A stretch of DNA of 32,454 bases from IMG/VR virus record IMGVR_UViG_3300035698_024424, positions 1-32,454 of that record, one strand, 5' to 3'. The notes below the pieces were generated by a model. It did no database searches. It had not been told where the DNA came from and was given only the letters and a program-made list of their open reading frames with translations. This stretch comes from a virus. The translations under genes were made by a program, and so were the position numbers. Below are positions 1 through 6,336 of the stretch, piece by piece. The stretch's first letter is position 1. Every line of letters begins with the position of its first letter.

Positions 1-15
1 AACCTAAAACTAAAG
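1..15. repeat. Terminal 15-bp direct repeat (left copy)
   Basis: AACCTAAAACTAAAG at 1-15 is identical to the last 15 bases, 32440-32454. The capsid frame is continuous only if one copy is removed, so this is assembly overlap of a circular or circularly permuted molecule rather than a physical terminal repeat. Implied circle length is 32,439 bp. Confidence 0.85.
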
Positions 16-65
16 GTTTGTTGAACTGGTGCCGGGAGACCCGACGTAGTCGTTATATTAGGCAT
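1..65 (-). CDS. Major capsid protein, N-terminal part (junction-split)
   Basis: This is the first 21 codons, plus two bases of codon 22, of the major capsid gene whose remainder lies at the far end of the window. The ATG is at 65-63 on the minus strand, preceded by GGAGAG five bases upstream (GGAGAGTTGTTATG). The peptide starts MPNITTTSGLPAPVQQ and continues TFSFRLLAVSVPQ across the joined ends. When the 15-bp terminal overlap is counted once, the frame runs without a break into the reading frame ending at 31551, for about 317 residues. This opening is characteristic of N4-gp56-type capsid proteins as I remember the family. The apparent TTG start at 32441 is therefore an internal Leu codon. 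Confidence 0.9.
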   Translation of the reverse strand, partial: MPNITTTSGLPAPVQQTFSFR

Positions 66-228
66 AACAACTCTCCTTATTCGCTCGTATTATGTTTTTA
101 CACGAAGATGAGACGTGCTACACATACATCTTGATTTGAGGTGATGAAATCCTCAAAGACATCATATGGGTGTACCAAGGCGAACGGTACAAAGATAACG
201 CCTATACTTTAGTAATAATAATAAGAAG
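66..228 (-). promoter_or_regulatory. Long structured leader of the major capsid gene
   Basis: This intergenic stretch lies between the terminator at 229-275 and the capsid ATG. Read on the minus strand it contains two small hairpins: GTACC/GGTAC around 172-190, and TTTGAGG/CCTCAAA around 134-157 (9-base loops). The Shine-Dalgarno GGAGAG sits next to the start codon. Because a terminator separates it from the scaffold-like gene, a dedicated capsid promoter is expected near 195-240, where T/A-rich -10-like words (TATTAT type) occur, but no convincing -35/-10 pair can be fixed. Only a 15-codon ORF is present, so no gene is called. Confidence 0.45.
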
Positions 229-275
229 ATAAAAAAGCAAGAAAAGGGGTGTATGGTTAAACGTGCCATACACCC
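229..275 (-). terminator. Rho-independent terminator between scaffold-like and capsid genes
   Basis: On the minus strand a perfect 10-bp stem, GGGTGTATGG / CCATACACCC (266-275 and 247-256), encloses a 9-base loop and is followed by a T-rich tract (CTTTTCTTGCTTTTTTATC). It lies just downstream of the scaffold-like gene and upstream of the capsid leader. This suggests partial termination of the portal-scaffold transcript and separate strong expression of the capsid gene. Confidence 0.7.
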
Positions 276-305
276 TATAACTAAACAAAAAGGATCAGTT
301 TTATA

Positions 306-1148
306 TTACCACACATCAATATTGTTCCAACTTCTTGTTGCATCATCCATTAACTTGCGCTCTCTTTCTAATATAGAATCTATTGATTCACTCTTAGCAA
401 ATGCATTGGCTTGTGAAAGAGGATTATCACCCTGTTGAGCTGTCCCGCTTACTAATGGTCGTGGCTTTGCAGAGTTTGCCTGAGCTGTCTTCTTATCTTC
501 TTCGTAGTTAGTAGATTGAGGACCAATCATCTTAATTGATTCATAAAGCGCACTTGCGAGTTCATAAGGATCAGGAATAGAAAGAATGCTCTTTAAGAGA
601 CGTGGATTTCTCTCTTTTACTTTTTCTAAATTAGCATTAGTGAGTGTAGAATAGTAATCATTATACTCTCGTGCAAGTCTATCATCTGCTTCTTGAGCAG
701 CTCTTTTATACTGCTCTTGTTGTTTTACAGCTTGATAATGCTTCTCTATCTCTTTCTGCTTTTTTAGCACCTCTTTGAATTGCTTGCCCTCTATGAGTCC
801 ATCATCAGCTATGCCATAATCTTCTTCTTGCTCTGGAGCTGGTTTGGGCTTGAGTGATTGTATCTCTTGCTCAAGACGAGTCATACGGTCCCGGTACTCT
901 TGTGCATCTTTTTCAGCTCGCCTCTTTTCAATATCTAGACGTTCATTGGTCTCACGCAGTTGTCTAAAATTCTTCTCTTGTGGCCGTTCTTCTTGAGTTT
1001 CTTCTTGATGAGGAGCTGATTCTTCCTGGACAGCTTGAATTGTTGGATCAATAGGAGCCTGATCATTCATTGGATTGTTCTGGCTATCTCCTGACACTTC
1101 CCAGGTGCTTGAAGATTCTGTTACTGTTTGTTCATCTTCTTGATTCAT
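306..1148 (-). CDS. Scaffold-like protein
   Basis: This 280-residue protein has low complexity and is very rich in Glu, Gln and Lys. The first 60 residues are acidic and probably disordered. Residues about 60-175 form a long predicted coiled coil (Leu/Glu/Lys/Arg repeats such as RRAEKDAQEYRDRMTRLEQE). A more mixed C-terminal third ends in SWNNIDVW. Composition and position, after the portal and directly before the major capsid gene, are those of phage scaffolding proteins, which guide procapsid assembly and then leave the head. It starts with ATG after an AAAGGAGAAT site. Scaffold sequences diverge fast, so the call rests on coiled-coil character and gene order rather than a family motif. No protease is seen nearby. 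Confidence 0.65.
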   Translation of the reverse strand: MNQEDEQTVTESSSTWEVSGDSQNNPMNDQAPIDPTIQAVQEESAPHQEETQEERPQEKNFRQLRETNERLDIEKRRAEKDAQEYRDRMTRLEQEIQSLKPKPAPEQEEDYGIADDGLIEGKQFKEVLKKQKEIEKHYQAVKQQEQYKRAAQEADDRLAREYNDYYSTLTNANLEKVKERNPRLLKSILSIPDPYELASALYESIKMIGPQSTNYEEDKKTAQANSAKPRPLVSGTAQQGDNPLSQANAFAKSESIDSILERERKLMDDATRSWNNIDVW

Positions 1149-1163
1149 AATTCTCCTTTAATA

Positions 1164-1754
1164 TTAATGGTAAATAGATGATATAAGTGCTGGTTGCAGT
1201 AAGCCTTCTTTGCAAAGTTTTCTAGCTTTATCTAAGAGGGTACCATCATAAAAATCTCTTATATGCTGCACGATAAGGTCATATTCTTTTGTTAGATGTT
1301 TTTGGTTCTCTAAAAGATGGTCAGCCCACTCCCTTTTAGGAAGTGACCATAGATATATAAGATCATCAGTTTCATTGTTGAAAAAGAACACTGTCTGATC
1401 AAGGCCCCTACCCATGGTAGGTGTAGGGCATGCAGAATCTACAAAAAACTGCTGTCTTACAGGAGATCTTTCAAAGAATTCTCCAGTATTTGGATCAATC
1501 TCTGTTGTTTTTAATGCATCAACATTTCTTCCTATGCAAACAACATAGAATCCCTTTAAATGAGAATGTGTTTTCTTTCCCTTCTTAACTGCTTCTATGT
1601 ACCATTCAAGGCCATTCTCACCATTTTTACCCATAAAATGGTGAGTAACATCTAATATGGGAACCCATTCTAAACTTTTATATTTCTCTCTATTTTCTAC
1701 TATTTTTTGTCCAGCTGTAGTTTTTTTATTTTCTTTTTTGCTATCCTTTTCCAT
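1164..1754 (-). CDS. Conserved-looking phage protein of unknown function between portal and scaffold
   Basis: This 196-residue soluble protein has a Lys/Glu-rich N-terminus (about 25 residues) followed by a mixed alpha/beta body containing WVPILDVTHHF, GFYVVCIGRN and YLWSLPKREWADHL. It has no signal peptide or membrane segment. It lies 15 bp upstream of the scaffold-like gene in the head operon, and AGGAGA precedes the ATG. The position suggests a role in head assembly, but I do not recognise a family and give no function. Confidence 0.7.
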   Translation of the reverse strand: MEKDSKKENKKTTAGQKIVENREKYKSLEWVPILDVTHHFMGKNGENGLEWYIEAVKKGKKTHSHLKGFYVVCIGRNVDALKTTEIDPNTGEFFERSPVRQQFFVDSACPTPTMGRGLDQTVFFFNNETDDLIYLWSLPKREWADHLLENQKHLTKEYDLIVQHIRDFYDGTLLDKARKLCKEGLLQPALISSIYH

Positions 1755-1781
1755 ATATTCTCCTACAGTACTTAGGGCTTC

Positions 1782-2525
1782 ATGTTTTACTTAATTATGA
1801 TCTTCTCTTTATCGTTTTTATCGGGTACCGATATTATTAGTCATTACGAGCATAGTGAAATTGTTAATAGAGAGCTACCCGCTATAAATTTTACTTTAAC
1901 TTACACCTGTTTTGATCACTTTATCAATCAAGTTACAAAGAACGTACTCGCTAAAGAAGAAGTGATCCAGTACATAGAACGTATAAAGAAAGATGATGAT
2001 GCAGTAATACGGTACCGTTCACTACTCCTTGACTCGAGCGATCCCATTGAAGACTATCAGCATAGAATAGACGAGTTCTATTTCCTGTACTCAGATGCGA
2101 CCCATCAACATATTAATGATCTTTCATTCTATAAAGATGAATCAAAGAAGCTCTTTGATCTATTAAATGATATTAACAACAAAGCACAATGGGTATTTGA
2201 GGATCAGATAAATGAGATGGAGACCCGATTGCCGGGTATAAAATATCTTCTTTATGGAGAATCAAAAAATATAACAGTCGCCACTAAGATAATTAGATAC
2301 GATAAACATAAAAGCTACCAAAGAGTAATACCCTATAATCTGATAGGAACTAGTATTATATGGAAAGAGCGGTTAGTGATACTATGGGATATAGGATGTA
2401 GTAATTATCATAGTAATAAAAGCTACTGTTATATGCTCTTGTCTTATTGTCTCATTCCGGGACATATCCCTTCCACTATAGAATTTCCTCGTAAAAGAAT
2501 AATCTCCCCTAAGGAATATCCTTAG
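1782..2525 (+). CDS. Secreted or membrane-anchored protein of unknown function (moron-like)
   Basis: This 247-residue protein lies on the plus strand inside a leftward head operon. The first 15 or so residues (MFYLIMIFSLSFLSG) form a hydrophobic signal-like segment. The rest is a charged, largely helical region (about 50-170) followed by a part with several Cys and Tyr residues (CSNYHSNKSYCYMLLSYC). No family is recognised. Its opposed orientation, export signal and insertion between virion genes fit a moron expressed from its own promoter that acts on the host envelope; this is inference. A TATATT word around 1757-1762 could serve as -10. The ribosome site (AGGG) is weak. Confidence 0.6.
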   Translation: MFYLIMIFSLSFLSGTDIISHYEHSEIVNRELPAINFTLTYTCFDHFINQVTKNVLAKEEVIQYIERIKKDDDAVIRYRSLLLDSSDPIEDYQHRIDEFYFLYSDATHQHINDLSFYKDESKKLFDLLNDINNKAQWVFEDQINEMETRLPGIKYLLYGESKNITVATKIIRYDKHKSYQRVIPYNLIGTSIIWKERLVILWDIGCSNYHSNKSYCYMLLSYCLIPGHIPSTIEFPRKRIISPKEYP

Positions 2526-2530
2526 AGGAG
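2504..2530. other. Strong hairpin at the end of the 247-residue gene
   Basis: CTAAGGA-ATA-TCCTTAG with a further CTCC/GGAG outer stem and one mismatch overlaps the stop codon of the plus-strand gene. On the plus strand it is followed by A rather than T residues, so it is not a canonical intrinsic terminator. It may be a 3'-end stabilising hairpin or a weak bidirectional terminator. Confidence 0.4.
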
Positions 2531-2577
2531 AAAAAAAGAAAAGAAGTATTGAATCCAAATTATTAGTTGATTGACTA

Positions 2578-2745
2578 TTATAGATTCATACGAGCATTGC
2601 CGTACTGTTCTACAAGTATCTTGTCTTTATATTTATCGTTCGTATTTTCAACACGATTTGAAGACTTTGGGTCATTTTGTGTAGTGCCCAAAATAGAATC
2701 AAATATGTCGCGTGCTTTAGTGTTCTGTCTTAGGGTAGCTGGCAT
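2578..2745 (-). CDS. Small 55-residue protein in the head operon
   Basis: A short frame on the minus strand starts at ATG 2745-2743 behind a textbook ribosome site (AAGGAGCGTTATG) and ends TAA at 2580-2578. The product begins MPATLRQNTKARDIFDS and ends VEQYGNARMNL; it is polar and probably partly disordered. It follows the 87-residue gene in the operon after a hairpin-containing spacer. The strong Shine-Dalgarno spacing supports it as a real gene, with the overlapping plus-strand frame as its shadow. Function is unknown; a small head-completion or scaffold-associated factor is only a guess from position. Confidence 0.7.
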   Translation of the reverse strand: MPATLRQNTKARDIFDSILGTTQNDPKSSNRVENTNDKYKDKILVEQYGNARMNL

Positions 2746-2761
2746 AACGCTCCTTATAGAG

Positions 2762-2790
2762 GGAGCACAGCCGATATAAAACCGTGCTCC
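2762..2790 (-). other. Hairpin in the leader of the 55-residue gene
   Basis: GGAGCAC (2784-2790 on the minus strand) pairs with GTGCTCC (2762-2768) across a 15-base loop, ending about 17 bases upstream of the 55-residue gene's start. There is no following T-run, so attenuation or RNA processing is likelier than full termination. Confidence 0.35.
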
Positions 2791-2810
2791 TTCAGAAAGT
2801 AGTATCTATA

Positions 2811-3074
2811 TTAGTACTTACGTCGGAAAGGACCTCTTTTTAGAAGCTTTTCATCTTCCTTGATTTGATAATCAATTCCTTTGATACCATCTGATCTGTT
2901 CAAGTCTTCAGAAGCAGAAGCGCCCGCATACGGATAGTCTTCATGCTTAATCTCTTGTGGAAGATTAGCAAAAGCTGAATAATCAGAATTGATCATCCCT
3001 TCCATGTTTGAATAATGCTGAGCACTAGTCCCAGTAACATCGCTCATACCTTTTTTCTTATATTTCTTAGCCAT
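2811..3074 (-). CDS. Small basic protein after portal, function unknown
   Basis: This 87-residue protein begins MAKKYKKKGMSDVTG and ends LLKRGPFRRKY, so it has basic termini around a polar middle. No membrane segment or known motif is seen. Its ATG overlaps the portal stop region (shared base 3074), with an AGGAG site inside the portal 3' end, so translation is probably coupled to the portal. Such small genes behind portal often encode head-assembly accessory proteins, but no family is recognised. Confidence 0.65.
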   Translation of the reverse strand: MAKKYKKKGMSDVTGTSAQHYSNMEGMINSDYSAFANLPQEIKHEDYPYAGASASEDLNRSDGIKGIDYQIKEDEKLLKRGPFRRKY

Positions 3075-5176
3075 TATAGCTCCTCTTTTAAAATAGTATC
3101 TGATAGTCCTAAATCACCTTGGTTCATTCCTGCAAGTCCTTCAATAGTTGGTTCTTGAGGGGAAGAACCAACTATCGTCGGAGTCTCTATCTCAGTTTCT
3201 TCCTGTTTTAGTAACTGTGATAATAACATTAACTTCTCTATCTGATTTATATCAATTTCATCAATTTCTTTCAATGCCCTTACCTTATTCAGCAAGCCTA
3301 CGTCTCTATCACGCTGGGCTTGCGCTATTCTTTCAACGGCCAACGCCTTGTTCTCATTTACTCGAGACGCTCGCTCTATGCCAAGGCCAGTATCTGCCAC
3401 TGCTTTGGCTTCATCACGTTTAGCTTTAGCTTGGAGTGCTTGTATCTCTGCCTGCATCTGCATGTTCTGTAGTTGTTGCTGCATTTCTGTACGCTGTTTA
3501 ACCGACTCCATAATTTTTGACTTGTTCTGTACCGTGACAGTATCCCAGATAGCGTCCTCTGGTATGTTCATCCCTGCCTCTTTCATAAACATGAGCTGGC
3601 CAAACTGCAATTGTCTTTGTGTAGTAGTATTAAGTCCATCTTCTACTGCAGCGTCATATTTACCGAACGCTTTATGATAAAACTGAGGAGAGGGCTCAGC
3701 CTCTATAATTCTTTTTACTTTACCAGGAGTGAAATTTGCCTGTATTACATCAATCATAAGCTTGCCTAATAACTTTTGAGACTGGTCAAGGTTGTCAAAA
3801 AGGATTTGAAGACTTGTCGTACCAGCTGACATCTTGAGCATCGAATGATAACCGCTTAGGGTATCCTTATTATCAAAGCCAAGCATCTCTTCTGATACTC
3901 CTGATATCTCTTGTATCTCTCTGCCTAATGAGTTAGAGAGTTCCATAGTGCTTGGCGCAATAGAGGGAGGTATAATCTGTTGCACATCTTCCATTGACGC
4001 AGAATCCTTTAAAGCAAGACCTCTGCCCTGTCCTGACATGAAGATATCTTTAGGGTTAACAAGCGCATTTTCCTTGTATTTCCAGCCAGAATTGATTTGT
4101 GACTCCATCATATCAAGCTCAATGATCTTGCGCCTATTGTACAGATACTGTGCATCTCTCAAACCTCTGGTCACTCCCTGAATACGCCAGGAGAAGTAAG
4201 GCATTTGAGGTTCATAGTAAGCAAAAACAGGAACAAAGGGATACTTATCTATATTATAAGGATGAGGACCATCATACATGACGCGTCCCTCAACAACTAT
4301 ACCAAGCTTAACGGTAGGAATCTCTTGATTAATAAGCGTTACTTGCGGATATAAAGAGAGGTAGCGCTTTAATTTTTCTTCATCAGGATGGCTCCACTCC
4401 ATAACCTCACCAGTCTGTGTGTCTACAAGCATTTTTTGGTTGCGATAGGCACGGTACCAGTACTCATCATAGGTAAGTAATGATTTGGGGCCATAGGAAT
4501 AGGCCTCGGGCATAAGTGGGAACTTGCCGTCCCTGTTAGAACCAGAACCGGTTAATGAAGCTATCTCTTGCGCATGGGCAGGAAGATAGGATATTACTGA
4601 ATCTTTAGTTAAGTAGGAACGTTTCCATATAAAGTTACAATCTGAAAGGTCCATCTTCCTAAAATAGGGATCTATCATAAAGCTATTATAGGAACAATTG
4701 TCTACCTTTATATCACCAGAAACTGGGTCTGATCTAAAGTCTAGCCATACCTGAAGCAGGTTAAGGCCTGTTACGAGTGCTCCATCAAAGGCATCAGATA
4801 CGGTCTCTAAAATCCCTTCTCGCTGACTATTCCACATAAGTATTTTAGTGAATTGGTCAGCAGTATCAGAGTCACCGTTCTCTACAGGAACCGCTATAAT
4901 TGATTTACGGTTACGCCGCTGATGGCCACCTATCATGTTCTTTATACGACGGCATCTATTGAAACAAAAGTTATTGTTTTGGTTGGCAGGAACATTACCT
5001 CCAATATAGGTCGACATATCCTGATACCCAGCATTAACGCGAGTGTCAATATCAGCCTCTGCCCAGAATTGTTGGTTTATATTGATCGATTCAGCATAGT
5101 CATTCTCCATCTTCTGCAAGAGAGGACGATGGCGTTCATCATAATAGGTAGTCCCTAGACTAGTAAATATAGACAC
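3074..5176 (-). CDS. Portal protein
   Basis: This 700-residue protein has the size of P22/N4-type portals, the dodecameric ring at the packaging vertex. Recognisable stretches include the N-terminal NNNFCFNRCRRIKNMIGGHQ region (about 67-86), the helix-rich wing DQFTKILMWNSQREG (107-121) leading to GALVTGLNLLQVWLDF, and a region near 330-365 with GVTRGLRDAQYLYNRRKI. A Gln/Ala-rich coiled coil (about 560-640) may form the barrel. It lies between terminase and scaffold, as in other phages. The frame starts with GTG at 5176 behind AAAAAGGAG with only four bases of spacing; an ATG four bases upstream is in another frame and opens only six codons, so initiation may be deliberately weak. Codons 121-131 (GILETVSDAFD) are the 33-bp sequence repeated elsewhere in the genome. 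Confidence 0.85.
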   Translation of the reverse strand: MSIFTSLGTTYYDERHRPLLQKMENDYAESININQQFWAEADIDTRVNAGYQDMSTYIGGNVPANQNNNFCFNRCRRIKNMIGGHQRRNRKSIIAVPVENGDSDTADQFTKILMWNSQREGILETVSDAFDGALVTGLNLLQVWLDFRSDPVSGDIKVDNCSYNSFMIDPYFRKMDLSDCNFIWKRSYLTKDSVISYLPAHAQEIASLTGSGSNRDGKFPLMPEAYSYGPKSLLTYDEYWYRAYRNQKMLVDTQTGEVMEWSHPDEEKLKRYLSLYPQVTLINQEIPTVKLGIVVEGRVMYDGPHPYNIDKYPFVPVFAYYEPQMPYFSWRIQGVTRGLRDAQYLYNRRKIIELDMMESQINSGWKYKENALVNPKDIFMSGQGRGLALKDSASMEDVQQIIPPSIAPSTMELSNSLGREIQEISGVSEEMLGFDNKDTLSGYHSMLKMSAGTTSLQILFDNLDQSQKLLGKLMIDVIQANFTPGKVKRIIEAEPSPQFYHKAFGKYDAAVEDGLNTTTQRQLQFGQLMFMKEAGMNIPEDAIWDTVTVQNKSKIMESVKQRTEMQQQLQNMQMQAEIQALQAKAKRDEAKAVADTGLGIERASRVNENKALAVERIAQAQRDRDVGLLNKVRALKEIDEIDINQIEKLMLLSQLLKQEETEIETPTIVGSSPQEPTIEGLAGMNQGDLGLSDTILKEEL
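4784..4816 (-). repeat. Portal-gene copy of the dispersed 33-bp sequence (probable source)
   Basis: Read in the portal sense, this begins GGGATTTTAGAGACCG and ends TATCTGATGCCTTTGAT, exactly eleven codons in phase (residues 121-131). Seven further copies lie at 8739, 8772, 10159, 12012, 12263, 13558 and 15930. The copy here fits naturally into the portal reading frame and helix pattern, which suggests it is the origin of the others. Confidence 0.9.
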
Positions 5177-5227
5177 TCATCTCCTTTTTATTTTTGAATG
5201 AATGTATGCTTCATATCTATTCTAAAA

Positions 5228-5247
5228 TTGCTATACTGCAATAGCAA
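5228..5247 (+). promoter_or_regulatory. Extended -10 promoter with overlapping palindromic operator
   Basis: TTGCTAT-ACTGCA-ATAGCAA is a perfect 7-bp inverted repeat. It contains TATACT (5232-5237) preceded by TGC, an extended -10 element. No good -35 is present. It lies 33 bp upstream of the secreted C1q-like gene at 5281. A repressor binding the palindrome would block this promoter, fitting expression that is independent of the virion operon, perhaps also outside the lytic phase. Confidence 0.5.
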
Positions 5248-5280
5248 GTAACAAATATATTAAAAAAAGAAAGGGATTTA

Positions 5281-5781
5281 ATGAATAGCAAAAAATCGCT
5301 CATCGCTTTATCGTTACTTTTGTCCTGCACTAACACATTTTCTTATCTTGGCTCTTATGTATCTGCTTATGCGAGCATAGGAGGCCTACAAGTAGTAACA
5401 GAGAGATGGACACCGGTAGCAGTTGATCTAAATGCGCAAGAACATCGCTGGGAGACACAGGATGATTGTCAATTTACGTGTCTAAAAAGTGGTGTCTACT
5501 TTGTACTAGTAACAGCAACTTATAATGCACTTGAATGCGATTCTGATGATGAAGTTCGGATGCGTGGCCTGGTTAATAATAAGTGGATCTGGAGTTCTAG
5601 TGCGGTAGATAAAGTAGGAAATAAAACAAGACTGTTTTTGTCATTTCATGATATTCAAGATCTGAAAAAGGGTGATGTAATTCACTTTGAGCATATGCGG
5701 ACCGGTGAATCTGGCCTTATTTCAAACACTGTTGACATGATAGCTCCTTCAGTAGTAATTACTATAATAAGGGTGAACTAA
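5281..5781 (+). CDS. Secreted C1q/TNF-like jelly-roll protein (moron)
   Basis: This 166-residue protein has a clear signal peptide (MNSKKSLIALSLLLSC, then TNTFS; a Cys at 16 makes lipoprotein processing possible). The mature part has beta-sandwich character: hydrophobic/polar alternation with the GVYFVLVTATYNALEC block (107 downward in C1q-like folds corresponds to the 'G-x-Y-x-F/V' strand) and a final SVVITIIRV strand. It has its own promoter and operator upstream, ribosome site AAAGGG, and an intrinsic terminator downstream, so it forms a self-contained rightward cassette between leftward portal and packaging genes. This is the standard layout of a moron. Export suggests action at the host surface, for example superinfection exclusion or adhesion, but that role is inference. 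Confidence 0.65.
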   Translation: MNSKKSLIALSLLLSCTNTFSYLGSYVSAYASIGGLQVVTERWTPVAVDLNAQEHRWETQDDCQFTCLKSGVYFVLVTATYNALECDSDDEVRMRGLVNNKWIWSSSAVDKVGNKTRLFLSFHDIQDLKKGDVIHFEHMRTGESGLISNTVDMIAPSVVITIIRVN

Positions 5782-5805
5782 CACACTCTTAACTCTCATT
5801 CTTAC

Positions 5806-6333
5806 TTAACGGGACCCTGGTTTCTCTCCATTTCCAGGGTCTTTTTTATTGGACATTTCTAATTTTTGTATTGATTCAACAATAAAAGAATAGGACTCTA
5901 AGAGCTTATCCCTGTCCCAAAAAAGATAATGTAATTTATATATCTTTCCCTCAAATTCAAATCGATCCAACGAAAAGAACATCTTTTTAAATGCATCATG
6001 ATCAGAATTATAAAAATCCTTTACTAAAAAGGTATTATCAGAGGGGATAATCTTCCACTTCTGGAGAAGCCCTATCCTGTTTTTATGAAGCGTAGTATCG
6101 GTCGACATATAGTAAGATACATATGATGATAATGGAATATCAAACAATTCTTTATTTGTTTTTGTGTGTCGCGGAACCTCACGGGTATACAGAGAAGGAT
6201 CAGGTTCAGCCGGGAAGCTTTTAAATAAAGCCCTCTCTTTTGGAGGATATTTCTCCTGATTATCATTATAAAATCTAATAAACAAGCTACAAAAATGGCG
6301 TGTCTTTTCTTTTATCCATAATAATAATTTCAT
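5806..6333 (-). CDS. Unknown protein between terminase and portal
   Basis: This 175-residue protein has a hydrophobic/basic N-terminal helix (MKLLLWIKEKTRHFCSLFIR), possibly amphipathic and membrane-associated. A body rich in aromatic and charged residues follows, with KIYKLHYLFWDRDKLLESY near 132-150, and a polar tail (KKDPGNGEKPGSR). It begins four bases after the terminase stop and so belongs to the packaging operon. Its last codons are embedded in the terminator of the opposing C1q gene, so the C-terminus may have been reshaped by insertion of that cassette. No family is recognised. Confidence 0.6.
   Translation of the reverse strand: MKLLLWIKEKTRHFCSLFIRFYNDNQEKYPPKERALFKSFPAEPDPSLYTREVPRHTKTNKELFDIPLSSYVSYYMSTDTTLHKNRIGLLQKWKIIPSDNTFLVKDFYNSDHDAFKKMFFSLDRFEFEGKIYKLHYLFWDRDKLLESYSFIVESIQKLEMSNKKDPGNGEKPGSR
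5813..5847 (+). terminator. Rho-independent terminator of the C1q-like gene
   Basis: GACCCTGG (5813-5820) pairs perfectly with CCAGGGTC (5834-5841) across a 13-base loop, followed by TTTTTT. It lies 32 bases after the stop codon of the secreted gene and inside the 3' end of the opposing 175-residue gene. Confidence 0.85.
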
Positions 6334-6336
6334 ATA

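Noticed and set aside
253-438. 61-codon plus-strand frame over terminator and scaffold 3' end
   Set aside because: It covers a terminator stem and is antisense to a likely real gene; no ribosome site.
2567-2779. 70-codon plus-strand frame
   Set aside because: It overlaps the opposite 55-codon gene that has a strong ribosome site, and it has none itself.
4784-4816. Portal copy as an in-frame insertion of the repeat
   Set aside because: The segment fits the portal helix pattern leading to GALVTGLNLLQVWLDF; without an alignment this cannot be proven, but source is likelier than insertion.
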